Notes under the pieces: generated by a model | Database searches by the model: none | The model's input: only the letters and a program-made list of their open reading frames with translations | Told to the model about the DNA's origin: nothing | Part shown: positions 29,277 to 37,137 of the stretch, one piece after another | Numbering within the stretch: the stretch's first letter is position 1 | Layout of the letters: each line of letters begins with the position of its first letter | NCBI RefSeq assembly: GCF_036488675.1 | Contig: NZ_CP133152.1 | Location: 1,116,001 to 1,180,000, forward strand | Source of the DNA: Sinorhizobium chiapasense | Lineage (GTDB): Bacteria > Pseudomonadota > Alphaproteobacteria > Rhizobiales > Rhizobiaceae | DNA: 64,000 bases | Direction of reading: 5' to 3' | Translations under genes and position numbers: made by a program

Positions 29277-30409
29277 CGGAATCCTCGGGCGTCATGCGCC
29301 GATAGTGCTCCCAGCCGCGCAGGAACGCATCGAAAGCCGCCGGGACCGTCGTTTCCTTGCGACCAAGGGCCATCTGCTCGTCGGGTTGCAATCGAAGCGC
29401 CAGCGCATCGGCAATGCCGCCTGTCACCTCGTCCTGCAGCGCAAAGGCATCGGCGAGCGTACCGTCGAACTTTCCAGCCCATACGTGTCCTCCGCTGAAT
29501 GAGTCGATGAGCTGGGCATTGATGCGGAGTTGCTCTCCGGCGCGCTGCACACTGCCTTCGAGGACATATCTAACACCAAGCTCCTCCGACACTTGCTGCG
29601 GCGACACCACCTTGCCCTTGTAGGTGAAGGTCGAGTTGCGCGATGACGAACAAACCGGATATCTGCGCCAGCTCCGTGACGAGGGCGTCGGTCATGCCAT
29701 CCGCGAAATACTCCTGTTTTGGATAGTCGGTTACATTGGCAAATGGAAGCACTGCGATCGATGGCCGGCAGAGTCAGGTCCGCGCGGGGAATCGAGGACG
29801 GTTCGGCGACCCGCTCCCATGGCCGCCACCAGGTCGCAGCGGCAGCGATCCCCAGCGTGTTGCGCGACCTCCCGCGACGCCTGTGTTCTCGCTGTGAGCT
29901 ACATCCAGCAAAAGGCGGTAGGTCCGCACCGGCTGGTCGATATGCTTCAGACGCTTTTCGCCGAGGAAGACAAGGCCGACATCGAGGCGCTTCTCAACCT
30001 GATCGTATGCCGTGCCCGAGATCACTATCCCGCCCGGTTCGGCCAGGCCCTGCAGACGATCGGCGATGATGACTCCGTTGCCATGGATGTCGTCGCCCTC
30101 GACGATCACGTCGCCCAGATTGATGCCGATCCGGAACTCAAGCCGATGTCCATCGGCGCCGCGGTCCGCGGACTTCGCACGCTGCACCTCCACCGCACAA
30201 CGAACTCCCTCAACGACACTGTGGAACTCGACGAGAAGCCCGTCGCCCATGGTCTTGACTAAACGCCGGACGTGCGCCGCGATCCTTTGTTCGAACAGCT
30301 CGTGCAGATCGGCCTGAAAGTGCACACGCGTGCCTTCCGCGTCGGCTTGGCTGAACAGGCCATAACCGACAACGTCGGCAATCATGACGGCGGCAAGCCT
30401 GCGCTCCAT
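29183..30409 (-). pseudogene. TPR-type class III cyclase, frameshifted and truncated
   Basis: An N-terminal cyclase domain starts at ATG 30409 (MERRLAAVMIADVVGYGLFS) and continues through FRIGINLGDVIVEGDDIHG and RLQGLAEPGGIVISGTA. The frame is then lost near 29870. The TolB-like module continues in another frame (MLPFANVTDYPKQEYFADGM near 29750) and in a third (VSEELGVRYVLEGSVQRAGE from ~29600), followed by the start of a TPR (ALDPAYGRAYAAAA) that ends abruptly at about 29183. At least two frameshifts and a 3' deletion make this a pseudogene. It is divergent from the intact cyclase at 30648. Confidence 0.8.
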
Positions 30410-30647
30410 TTGCCCTTCCGAATGGACGAGGTCATTCGGCCGGCATTCTATCGCAATACCTCTCATTGCTAAAACAAGGTCTCGTTCGCGGGAGGCGTGA
30501 CCCGTGCGCAAGCGATCACCCTTCGGATGCGTGACTTTCGCCAAGGACATTCAGGACGCCCAGCGTGCATGGCTTGCGGTGCCTGCGGCCCCTCGACGTG
30601 GTAGGATACACTGCGCGGTCGCTAACATCGAGAGAGTGAGCAGAGAC

Positions 30648-32825
30648 ATGGAGAGGCGGCTCGCCGCGATACTCGCTGCCGATGTGGTCGGCTACAGCCG
30701 CCTCATGGGAGTGGATGAGGTCGGCACGCTGGCCCGGCTGAAGGCCTGCCGCCGGGAGTCGGTCGATCCCGCCATAGAGGAATTCCACGGCCGAATCATC
30801 AAGCTCATGGGCGATGGTGCGCTCGTCGAGTTCGCGAGCGTTGTCGACGCTGTTCAGTGCGCCGCCGCGTTCCAGCGGAAAATGGCCAGTCGCGACCAGG
30901 GCGTCACCGCGGCACAGCGAATTCAGTTCCGTATCGGCATCAATCTCGGCGACGTCATTGTCGAAGGCGATGACATCTACGGCGACGGCGTCAACATAGC
31001 GGCGCGACTGCAAACTCTGGCCCAGCCCGGCGGCATATGCATATCCGGTACGGCGTTCGACCATGCCGTGCACAAGGCCGATGTCGGTTTCTCAGCTCTC
31101 GGTGAGCAGCACCTGAAGAATATTGCCGATCCGGTCCGCGTCTACCGCGTTTTGCTTGATCCTTCCAAGGCGGGAAAGGTCATCGCCCCTCCGCGCCGGG
31201 TTGGAAGGCGGGGTATCGCCGCCCTCGCAACGGTCGCGACCCTGCTGATCGCGGCCGCCGCGATTTTCTTCGCGTGGCCATTACCCTTTGCGCCACAGCG
31301 GCCATCCATCGCGGTGCTGCCGTTCGGCGCTACTAGCGAGGACGCTGGACAGGACTATTTTGCGGAGGGGCTTACGAACGATCTCATCGCTGATCTGTCG
31401 AAGATTTCCGGGCTGCTTGTTATCGCCCGCAATTCCGCTTTCTCGTTTAAGGACACATCCATGAACGTCCAGCAGGTCGCCAAGCAATTGAACGTCCGCT
31501 ACGTGCTGGAGGGCAGCGTCCGGCGTGCGGGAGTCGCGGTACGCATCAATGTGCAGCTCATCGATGGGAACACCGGAAGAACCGTGTGGGCCGAACGGTA
31601 TGACCGCGACTACTCCGATATCTTTGCGCTGCAAGACGAAGTGATCGAGCACATTGTGGACGCGCTCGCGGTGCGCCTGACGGAAAGAGAGCGAACCCAG
31701 ATTGCCCGCCTGCCAACCCGGAATCTCGAAGCCTACGACTCCTACACTCGAGCCGAACAGAAGGTGTACTCCATAGACTACCGATCTCTCGGAGAGGCTC
31801 TCTCCCTCTACGAGAAGGCAATCAAGCTCGACCCCGAATTCGCTGACGCCCATACAGGCTACGCCCGAGCCATCGTCGACGTCCTTGGCTTCGACTACCA
31901 GCCACTGATTTTGAGTGCGGTCGCCCGGCAGCGTGCCTATGAAGCGGCGGGGCGAGGCCTGGAACTGAACCCGCAGTCTCCGCGAGCCTATGCCGTCCTC
32001 GGCATCCTGCAAATGCTTGACGGCGAAATCGATGAGGCCATCGCGTCGGTCAATAAGGCCGTGGCGCTCGATCCGAATGGCGCTGAGGCGGAACTCAACC
32101 GCGCGATCGTCCTGACCTATGCGGGGCAGAACCCGGAAGCACTCACAGCCATGGAGCGTGTGCTGCGACTGGACCCCAAACCGCGAGCCCAAGTCTACGA
32201 CTATTACGGTCTCGTGCTTTACATGAATCATCAATATGAGGACGCAATCGGGGCAGTGCGGACAGTCCGGCCGGAGGAACCGAGCGACCTGGGCCTTGAA
32301 ATCCTGGCCATGGCCAACGCGCGATTGGGTCGAGAGGCAGAAGCGCACAACTCGGTCAAAGCAATGCTCGAGAGGTCGCCCGGCCATTGCCTTGCCACAC
32401 TGCGAGTTGTGTATGCCCACCATCGTCGGCAGGAGGACCTCGACCATCGGCTCGATGCTTTGCGCTTAGCGAAGCTCCCGGAATGGAGCTTCGATTTCCG
32501 TGGACGGCCAGAAGACCGCCTGGATGCCAAGGCAATCCGTGACCTGGCGCTCGACAAGACCTGGACCGGGCATCGGCACAACGGTGCAGGCTTCTTCATG
32601 GAGCTCGGCGCAAACGGTGATTTTGCCTTGCGCGCTGAAAACAGCATGATCGTCGGCAAGTTCACTCTCGAGCGCGATTTCTTTTGCACGCGAACCTCAT
32701 CGGCTCTGCTCGGCCGCAAAATCTGCAGCCCTGTGTATCGCAACCCAGGAGGAAGTACGGAGAAACACGACGAGTATGTTCTGCCGGAAGGCTCGAGCGT
32801 CTGGTATTTCTCGGCGGCTCCGTGA
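30648..32825 (+). CDS. class III adenylate/guanylate cyclase with membrane helix and TPR repeats
   Basis: 725 residues from ATG 30648; the open frame extends upstream but homology begins here. The cyclase domain spans ~1-175 (MERRLAAILAADVVGYSRLM, KLMGDGALVEF, GDGVNIAARLQTLAQPGG). One membrane helix follows at ~190-212 (IAALATVATLLIAAAAIFFA), then a TolB/FlgO-like module (IAVLPFGATSEDAGQDYFAE, YVLEGSVRRAG, RTVWAERYD), TPR units (~360-600) and a Cys-containing tail. The layout places the catalytic domain in the cytoplasm and the TPR part in the periplasm. It presumably makes cAMP. It is one of four cyclase loci in 9 kb. Confidence 0.87.
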   Translation: MERRLAAILAADVVGYSRLMGVDEVGTLARLKACRRESVDPAIEEFHGRIIKLMGDGALVEFASVVDAVQCAAAFQRKMASRDQGVTAAQRIQFRIGINLGDVIVEGDDIYGDGVNIAARLQTLAQPGGICISGTAFDHAVHKADVGFSALGEQHLKNIADPVRVYRVLLDPSKAGKVIAPPRRVGRRGIAALATVATLLIAAAAIFFAWPLPFAPQRPSIAVLPFGATSEDAGQDYFAEGLTNDLIADLSKISGLLVIARNSAFSFKDTSMNVQQVAKQLNVRYVLEGSVRRAGVAVRINVQLIDGNTGRTVWAERYDRDYSDIFALQDEVIEHIVDALAVRLTERERTQIARLPTRNLEAYDSYTRAEQKVYSIDYRSLGEALSLYEKAIKLDPEFADAHTGYARAIVDVLGFDYQPLILSAVARQRAYEAAGRGLELNPQSPRAYAVLGILQMLDGEIDEAIASVNKAVALDPNGAEAELNRAIVLTYAGQNPEALTAMERVLRLDPKPRAQVYDYYGLVLYMNHQYEDAIGAVRTVRPEEPSDLGLEILAMANARLGREAEAHNSVKAMLERSPGHCLATLRVVYAHHRRQEDLDHRLDALRLAKLPEWSFDFRGRPEDRLDAKAIRDLALDKTWTGHRHNGAGFFMELGANGDFALRAENSMIVGKFTLERDFFCTRTSSALLGRKICSPVYRNPGGSTEKHDEYVLPEGSSVWYFSAAP

Positions 32826-32846
32826 TGCCGTCCCCGTCGCAACGAC

Positions 32847-33305
32847 TCAGCCAGGCGGAAGACCCATTATCTCGAGTCCAAACTGGTCCGCCGCGACGGT
32901 CGCAATCTCGTCCAGGTTCTTGTCCCCCAAACGGCGCTCTGCAACTACTTCGAAGAAGTGTTCAAAGCCTGCGGGTAGGATGACGGTCAAGAGGCGGCCG
33001 GGGACCGTACCCGTGTTCTTGAAAGAGTGGACCTGATGGCGGGGTAACAATGCGATACCGCCAGGGCCGATGTCGAACACCTCATCGCCACGCCAGATTC
33101 GAAACGTCCCTTCGATTGCATACGAGACTTCATCCTCCCGGCTATGGCGGTGCAGCGGTGCCGCCACGTCTGGCGGTACGATCTCCTCGATCACCGATGC
33201 GTCGAGCCCGCCGGCTGGATCGCGACGAATGATCACTGTCTCGCCGAACACCTCGAGTGTGCAGTCCGCTTGCGCTTGGGGTGCATTGCTCCCCGGTTCC
33301 GCCAT
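32847..33305 (-). CDS. cupin-domain protein
   Basis: 152 residues with a GGAGGAG site before ATG 33305. A single cupin fold is seen: PLHRHSREDEVSYAIEGTFRIW (metal-binding HxH...E) and LPRHQVHSFKNTG for the second motif with its His. Residues ~120-150 form a small C-terminal helix region. Such small cupins are sensors, isomerases or dioxygenases; nothing narrows this one down. It is convergent with the cyclase at 30648 (22 bases between stops) and separate from the YHS gene upstream. Confidence 0.82.
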   Translation of the reverse strand: MAEPGSNAPQAQADCTLEVFGETVIIRRDPAGGLDASVIEEIVPPDVAAPLHRHSREDEVSYAIEGTFRIWRGDEVFDIGPGGIALLPRHQVHSFKNTGTVPGRLLTVILPAGFEHFFEVVAERRLGDKNLDEIATVAADQFGLEIMGLPPG

Positions 33306-33389
33306 CTCGCTCCTCCATCAGTCTCACTCGGCAGGATAAACCTATGCCAGGCTGGCCGACGTGTCAGGGCTCAACATGGCCAGTTTGAT

Positions 33390-33902
33390 TCAGTTGTGTT
33401 CCGCCCTGGTCTTGAACTCCTTCGCCTCGACCCCCGGCCATTTAGCGTCGGCCTTCGCTGTGACAGCCGCCGGGGCCGCATCGAAGTCTTCCTCCAGGCC
33501 CTCCTTTCCGGAGAAAAGGTAAAGCTTGCCGTCGACGATGCGCCAGGCTTCCGGGTCGATGTTCACAGATGCCTCCTCCGCTGCCGTGCCCAGCGCGCAG
33601 AAGCCGCCATACTGAGGAGCGTAGCGGATCGGCTCGGAAGCAAACGCGTCACGGTGCTTCACGCTGGCGAAGTACCATGTCGCGCCGAGCCATTTCTTTG
33701 TGAACTCCGGCGAACCCTTTGTCGCACGGCCATCGGTGAAATACGCCACGGGATCGTACCCGAGGATCGCGACGTTGCCGAAATACCCGGTATTTACCAC
33801 CTCGGCAGCGCAGGATTCACCAGAGCCCATGGCGGTGAGGGAGACGACTGCGGCGGTTGCAAGAGCCAAATGGCCTCGCATTGCGGGACATTTCTTCGCC
33901 AT
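33390..33902 (-). CDS. exported YHS-domain protein
   Basis: 170 residues. A Sec-type signal peptide covers ~1-32 (GHLALATAAVVSLTAMG, then a small-residue cut region GESCAAE). The YHS-like core follows: VAILGYDPVAYFTDGRATKG, EFTKKWLGATWYFAS, AFASEPIRYAPQYGGFCA, ending KLYLFSGKEG. YHS proteins are linked to heavy-metal handling, and many alphaproteobacteria have this periplasmic form. The strong GGAGGAG site supports the start. It lies 29 bases after the ankyrin gene on the same strand and is probably co-transcribed with it. Confidence 0.85.
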   Translation of the reverse strand: MAKKCPAMRGHLALATAAVVSLTAMGSGESCAAEVVNTGYFGNVAILGYDPVAYFTDGRATKGSPEFTKKWLGATWYFASVKHRDAFASEPIRYAPQYGGFCALGTAAEEASVNIDPEAWRIVDGKLYLFSGKEGLEEDFDAAPAAVTAKADAKWPGVEAKEFKTRAEHN

Positions 33903-33931
33903 GTCGTCTCCTCCGATATTGGCGCGGTCGG

Positions 33932-34711
33932 TCAGTTACCGACGGCAACGCAGGCTGCGTACGACGCGCCGATCTTCTCCTTGGGTTGGCACTTGGCACC
34001 GTGCTTCTTCAGCAAGGCCATCACCTGAGCGCTCTTCATGAACGTCGCGCGGCTCAGCGGCGTATAGCCGTAAGCCTGGATTGCCTCGACCTTGGCCCCA
34101 CGGGCAATCAACAGTTCGGCCACCGCCGCCTGGTTCTCTTCGGCGGCCACGTGCAATGGCGTGATCTTCTGCTTGCTCAAGGCGTCGACTTCAGCGCCGT
34201 GGTCCAGCAAAAGCGTGGCGATCTCAACACTTCCGGAATACGCCGCCGCGTGCAACGCGGTGAAGCCGCGGTCATTGCGGGCTTCGGTGTCGGCGTTGGC
34301 CTCGATCAACATGGCGGCGATCCTGGTCTGGCCGGAAAGAGCAGCTTCGATCAGGGCCGTCTCGCGACTCTCGTCGCGGCCATTGACATCAACGCCTTGA
34401 GACAAGAGCTGGCTGATTACGTCGAGATCGCCCTCGCGCGCCGCATCGTGTAGGGACTCTGCGTTGACTGCGCTTGCCGAAATCCCAAGACAAAGAATGA
34501 CTGCAACCAGAGGAACGACGCTGAAGAGCTGTTTTAGGTCTCTTGCGAAGGGATCCTGGCACAACTGCAGTTCATGACAAGGAGCGTCTTGCACGCTCCT
34601 GTCCGAAGTTTGGACAAGCAAATCCAAGTATTGCTGCGTATGCGACCAGAGTGGCAGGCATAGTGACACACCTGCGGACGCGGCAGTCAACTCTCGCTTG
34701 GAAACGGGCAT
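33932..34711 (-). CDS. ankyrin-repeat protein with N-terminal hydrophobic segment
   Basis: 259 residues from ATG 34711 (GAGGG about 8 bases upstream); the frame extends to 34831. A hydrophobic segment LFSVVPLVAVILCLGISASA followed by VNA lies near residues 62-85 and looks like a signal peptide, so the true start may be a later non-ATG codon. Four to five ankyrin repeats follow (ESLHDAAREGDLDVISQLLS, RGFTALHAAAYSGSVEIATL, ITPLHVAAEENQAAVAELL), and the tail has two cysteines. It probably mediates protein binding in the periplasm together with the YHS protein. Confidence 0.82.
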   Translation of the reverse strand: MPVSKRELTAASAGVSLCLPLWSHTQQYLDLLVQTSDRSVQDAPCHELQLCQDPFARDLKQLFSVVPLVAVILCLGISASAVNAESLHDAAREGDLDVISQLLSQGVDVNGRDESRETALIEAALSGQTRIAAMLIEANADTEARNDRGFTALHAAAYSGSVEIATLLLDHGAEVDALSKQKITPLHVAAEENQAAVAELLIARGAKVEAIQAYGYTPLSRATFMKSAQVMALLKKHGAKCQPKEKIGASYAACVAVGN

Positions 34712-34908
34712 CGTCCAACCCTCGCGTTGCGCACGTGGACGGATTAGCTGAAAGTCTACCGCAATCGACACGCTGATGCCATGGTGCCCTGGTCGGCACC
34801 TGAAAGTTGGTAGCAGATGCCACCAGGCCATTTGATCACGCGATCGGCACTTTGCGCCAGGAGCGGCCGCCTGCCATCGCTGCTTCTGCCGCCGCGGCGG
34901 CTCTCCGG

Positions 34909-35973
34909 CTACGCTCGTTTGGACAACACCACGGCGGCCATGTAGGGTTCATGGGGTCTGGGACATTCAGACAGTCGGCGCTCAAAGCGGGCAAACAGCT
35001 CAGCTACGAATGCGGCTGGTTCGCGAGATGGCTCAATCAAGCTGGCGATCATCGGACCGCACCAAGCTTGCGTCATGTCCGCGTGATCCTTGGCGAACGC
35101 CAATACATCGCCGCTCGTTTCGAATTGCTCCCAGCAAGGATCGGTGATTTTGACGAGATCAAGATGCTCGAGTACAAGGTCGGCGAAAGTTTCAGCTTGT
35201 ATAAATGGCTCCCGAATCTGTTCCAAGGTTCGAAGACCGATCGGTATCGTGAGGTGGTTCTTTTCTCGTTCCGAAAGCCAGCCATCCATCCTCATGTCGC
35301 ATACTGCCGACCGCAGCTCGCCGAGGAGCCATTCCCAGCCAGTGACGTCCGCTGTCCGGGCCGTAAACCCCGCCACGAGTTTCGCGCCAGGCCTCATTTC
35401 CCGCGACCGTAGCGTTAGGAAGCGTTCCCAATCTCGCGCTTGTTGCTTTGTCACCGCAGAAACCACAGTTGGCGCGGTACTCATTCCAGCGAGAATATGG
35501 TCGGGCGCTTCGATCGTGCTGGCACTCATCCACTGCAATGCCCAGGTCGACCAGCCGAGATTCACGCGCTGAGGCGGGAGCAACGGCTCGAAATACGATC
35601 TGCCGATCGCAGAAGGAAAGACATCGGAAGCTTCGCTCATGTAGCTGTCCGGGTCTGAAACAAGTGCTTCAAACAGGGCCGAAAAATCATTCGATGGAAG
35701 GTCAGTATGGACGACTTCGATTGGCACGGATGGGCTCGATCGGAACCGCAGCCCCTTTATCGCCACGCGCATGGGGGTCATCGAATTGCGGCCTTGCGAA
35801 GAACCATAATCAACGATGGTCAAGGGACCTTCGCCAATCACGACCGTTCGGCACGCGGTTTCCAACAATGAAAGGAGTGCGGCAATGCCGGTCGCCTGCA
35901 TTGAGGAATGACGGTTGTAGAAGCCGTCCCCCTTCATCGCCGCCAGATGAGATCGCGTTGGATCGTTTGGCAT
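34909..35973 (-). CDS. SABATH-like (Methyltransf_7) SAM-dependent carboxyl methyltransferase
   Basis: 354 residues from ATG 35973, the length of plant SABATH enzymes; the open frame upstream is not conserved-looking. The family landmarks are MKGDGFYNRHSSMQ (SAM and substrate loop), TIVDYGSSQGRNSM (SAM motif), VVHTDLPSNDFSALF (the acidic D-L-P-x-N-D-F motif) and NLGWSTWALQWMS (the W-L-S region). Plant members methylate carboxyl groups of salicylate, jasmonate, indole-3-acetate or gibberellins. Bacterial homologues exist, but their substrates are mostly unknown. No neighbouring gene identifies its pathway. Confidence 0.8.
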   Translation of the reverse strand: MPNDPTRSHLAAMKGDGFYNRHSSMQATGIAALLSLLETACRTVVIGEGPLTIVDYGSSQGRNSMTPMRVAIKGLRFRSSPSVPIEVVHTDLPSNDFSALFEALVSDPDSYMSEASDVFPSAIGRSYFEPLLPPQRVNLGWSTWALQWMSASTIEAPDHILAGMSTAPTVVSAVTKQQARDWERFLTLRSREMRPGAKLVAGFTARTADVTGWEWLLGELRSAVCDMRMDGWLSEREKNHLTIPIGLRTLEQIREPFIQAETFADLVLEHLDLVKITDPCWEQFETSGDVLAFAKDHADMTQAWCGPMIASLIEPSREPAAFVAELFARFERRLSECPRPHEPYMAAVVLSKRA

Positions 35974-36731
35974 ACCATCGCCTCGCTCGGCATAGGTTAA
36001 CAAACCAACTCCGGCTTGGCGAGCCAGTGTGACCAAGGCGAACCAAGAGGACAAGCGGATGGCATTTGCTACACAATACAGGTCTTTTTCACCTTCTCGC
36101 CGGCACCGGATTGAACTGAAGAACGAACCTGCTTGCCTCCCTGCACTGTCCTTCGACTTCCGCTCTTGGCGCAACGTGCTCGTTCTGCCAGATGAGCCGG
36201 ACGGCAACTTCCCACCCACTGCGACGGATCTGAACCGGAAAGATCGACCCCAAGCGGTCCTTGGCAGCGAACACGACAAACGCGCACGATTGAGTGCATC
36301 CCGGACATTGGCTCGGACGATCCGCCACGTCCGGCACCCGCCAGCGAAGAAAGAGCAATCGCCGCCATCAAGAGATACGTCTGCAATCGGCCGTTAAGAA
36401 TAATGCCGCTTGCGCACCGCAATATCTCCTTCACGACCGGATCGCCCTCCGCAGCTCGGGAGACAACGGGGAACATGATTGGCTCGATCTGCGGATCCGC
36501 CATGACCGAAACCAAAGACCCGGACTCGAGCTGCGATCGGACCAAAGATTTTGGGGTAAGCGCAAATCCGCCCGCCCCTCGTGACTGCGTCGATCACCGT
36601 GCGGACATTGATGCAGAGATTGATCCGAGTCCGCACTACCTAGGGCTGAACAACCGTAGACTGGGATACGGTTAACCCATATAATTGTCCTTTCAGAAAC
36701 CGCTCGTAGATCTTACGAGGAGGTACCGGCA
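35974..36731. other. gene-poor stretch
   Basis: About 760 bases without a supported gene. A second copy of the dispersed sequence described at 23843 lies at 36216-36250. The region may contain the promoter of the small gene at 36732 and the upstream region of the SABATH-like gene. No terminator or RNA was recognised. Confidence 0.45.
36216..36250 (+). repeat. dispersed ~36-bp sequence, copy 2
   Basis: This copy matches 23843-23879 in the same orientation (shared core GAACCGGAA-x-GATCGACCC and an upstream CACTGCGACG-like segment). Confidence 0.45.
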
Positions 36732-36986
36732 ATGGCCTGGAAGACATGCGAGGTCACGTGGGCTGGTCCAACAGAGACCGGTGGTATTTTCATCGCTTTG
36801 AAGGCCACCGATGGTTCGTTCGAACGTTGGTTTCAAGCCTTCCCCGGCATGCAGAAAGAGATGCTAGCAACGGCGCTCTGCGCGATGAGCACTGGGATGC
36901 GTGTTGAAGCTGCTCTGCCGGACAGTTTACAAGAATATGGTGTAATTGAACGTCTGTACGTCCGCCAGTGGGTGCCGCCGGCATAG
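36732..36986 (+). CDS. small hypothetical protein
   Basis: 84 residues. A near-perfect ribosome site (GAGGAGGT) lies 8 bases before ATG 36732, which is the best evidence that this is a gene. The protein begins MAWKTCEVTWAGPTETG and contains GSFERWFQAFPGMQKEML and a C-terminal VRQWVPPA. It has no signal peptide or membrane helix and may be a small beta-barrel-like fold. No family was recognised. The peptidase gene follows 150 bases later in the same direction and could be linked. Confidence 0.65.
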   Translation: MAWKTCEVTWAGPTETGGIFIALKATDGSFERWFQAFPGMQKEMLATALCAMSTGMRVEAALPDSLQEYGVIERLYVRQWVPPA

Positions 36987-37137
36987 CGGTGCGCAGCAAA
37001 GGCCGGTGCAGTGGCGCAGAGGGGGACGCCAAGTGTGCCGGCTGCCAACCGTTCCCTATCCGGCTCCGGCACCCGGCCACCGGTGAGTGGGCGTTGACCC
37101 GGAATCTACGGGGGTCTGGCGCAGGAGGACGCTTGAG

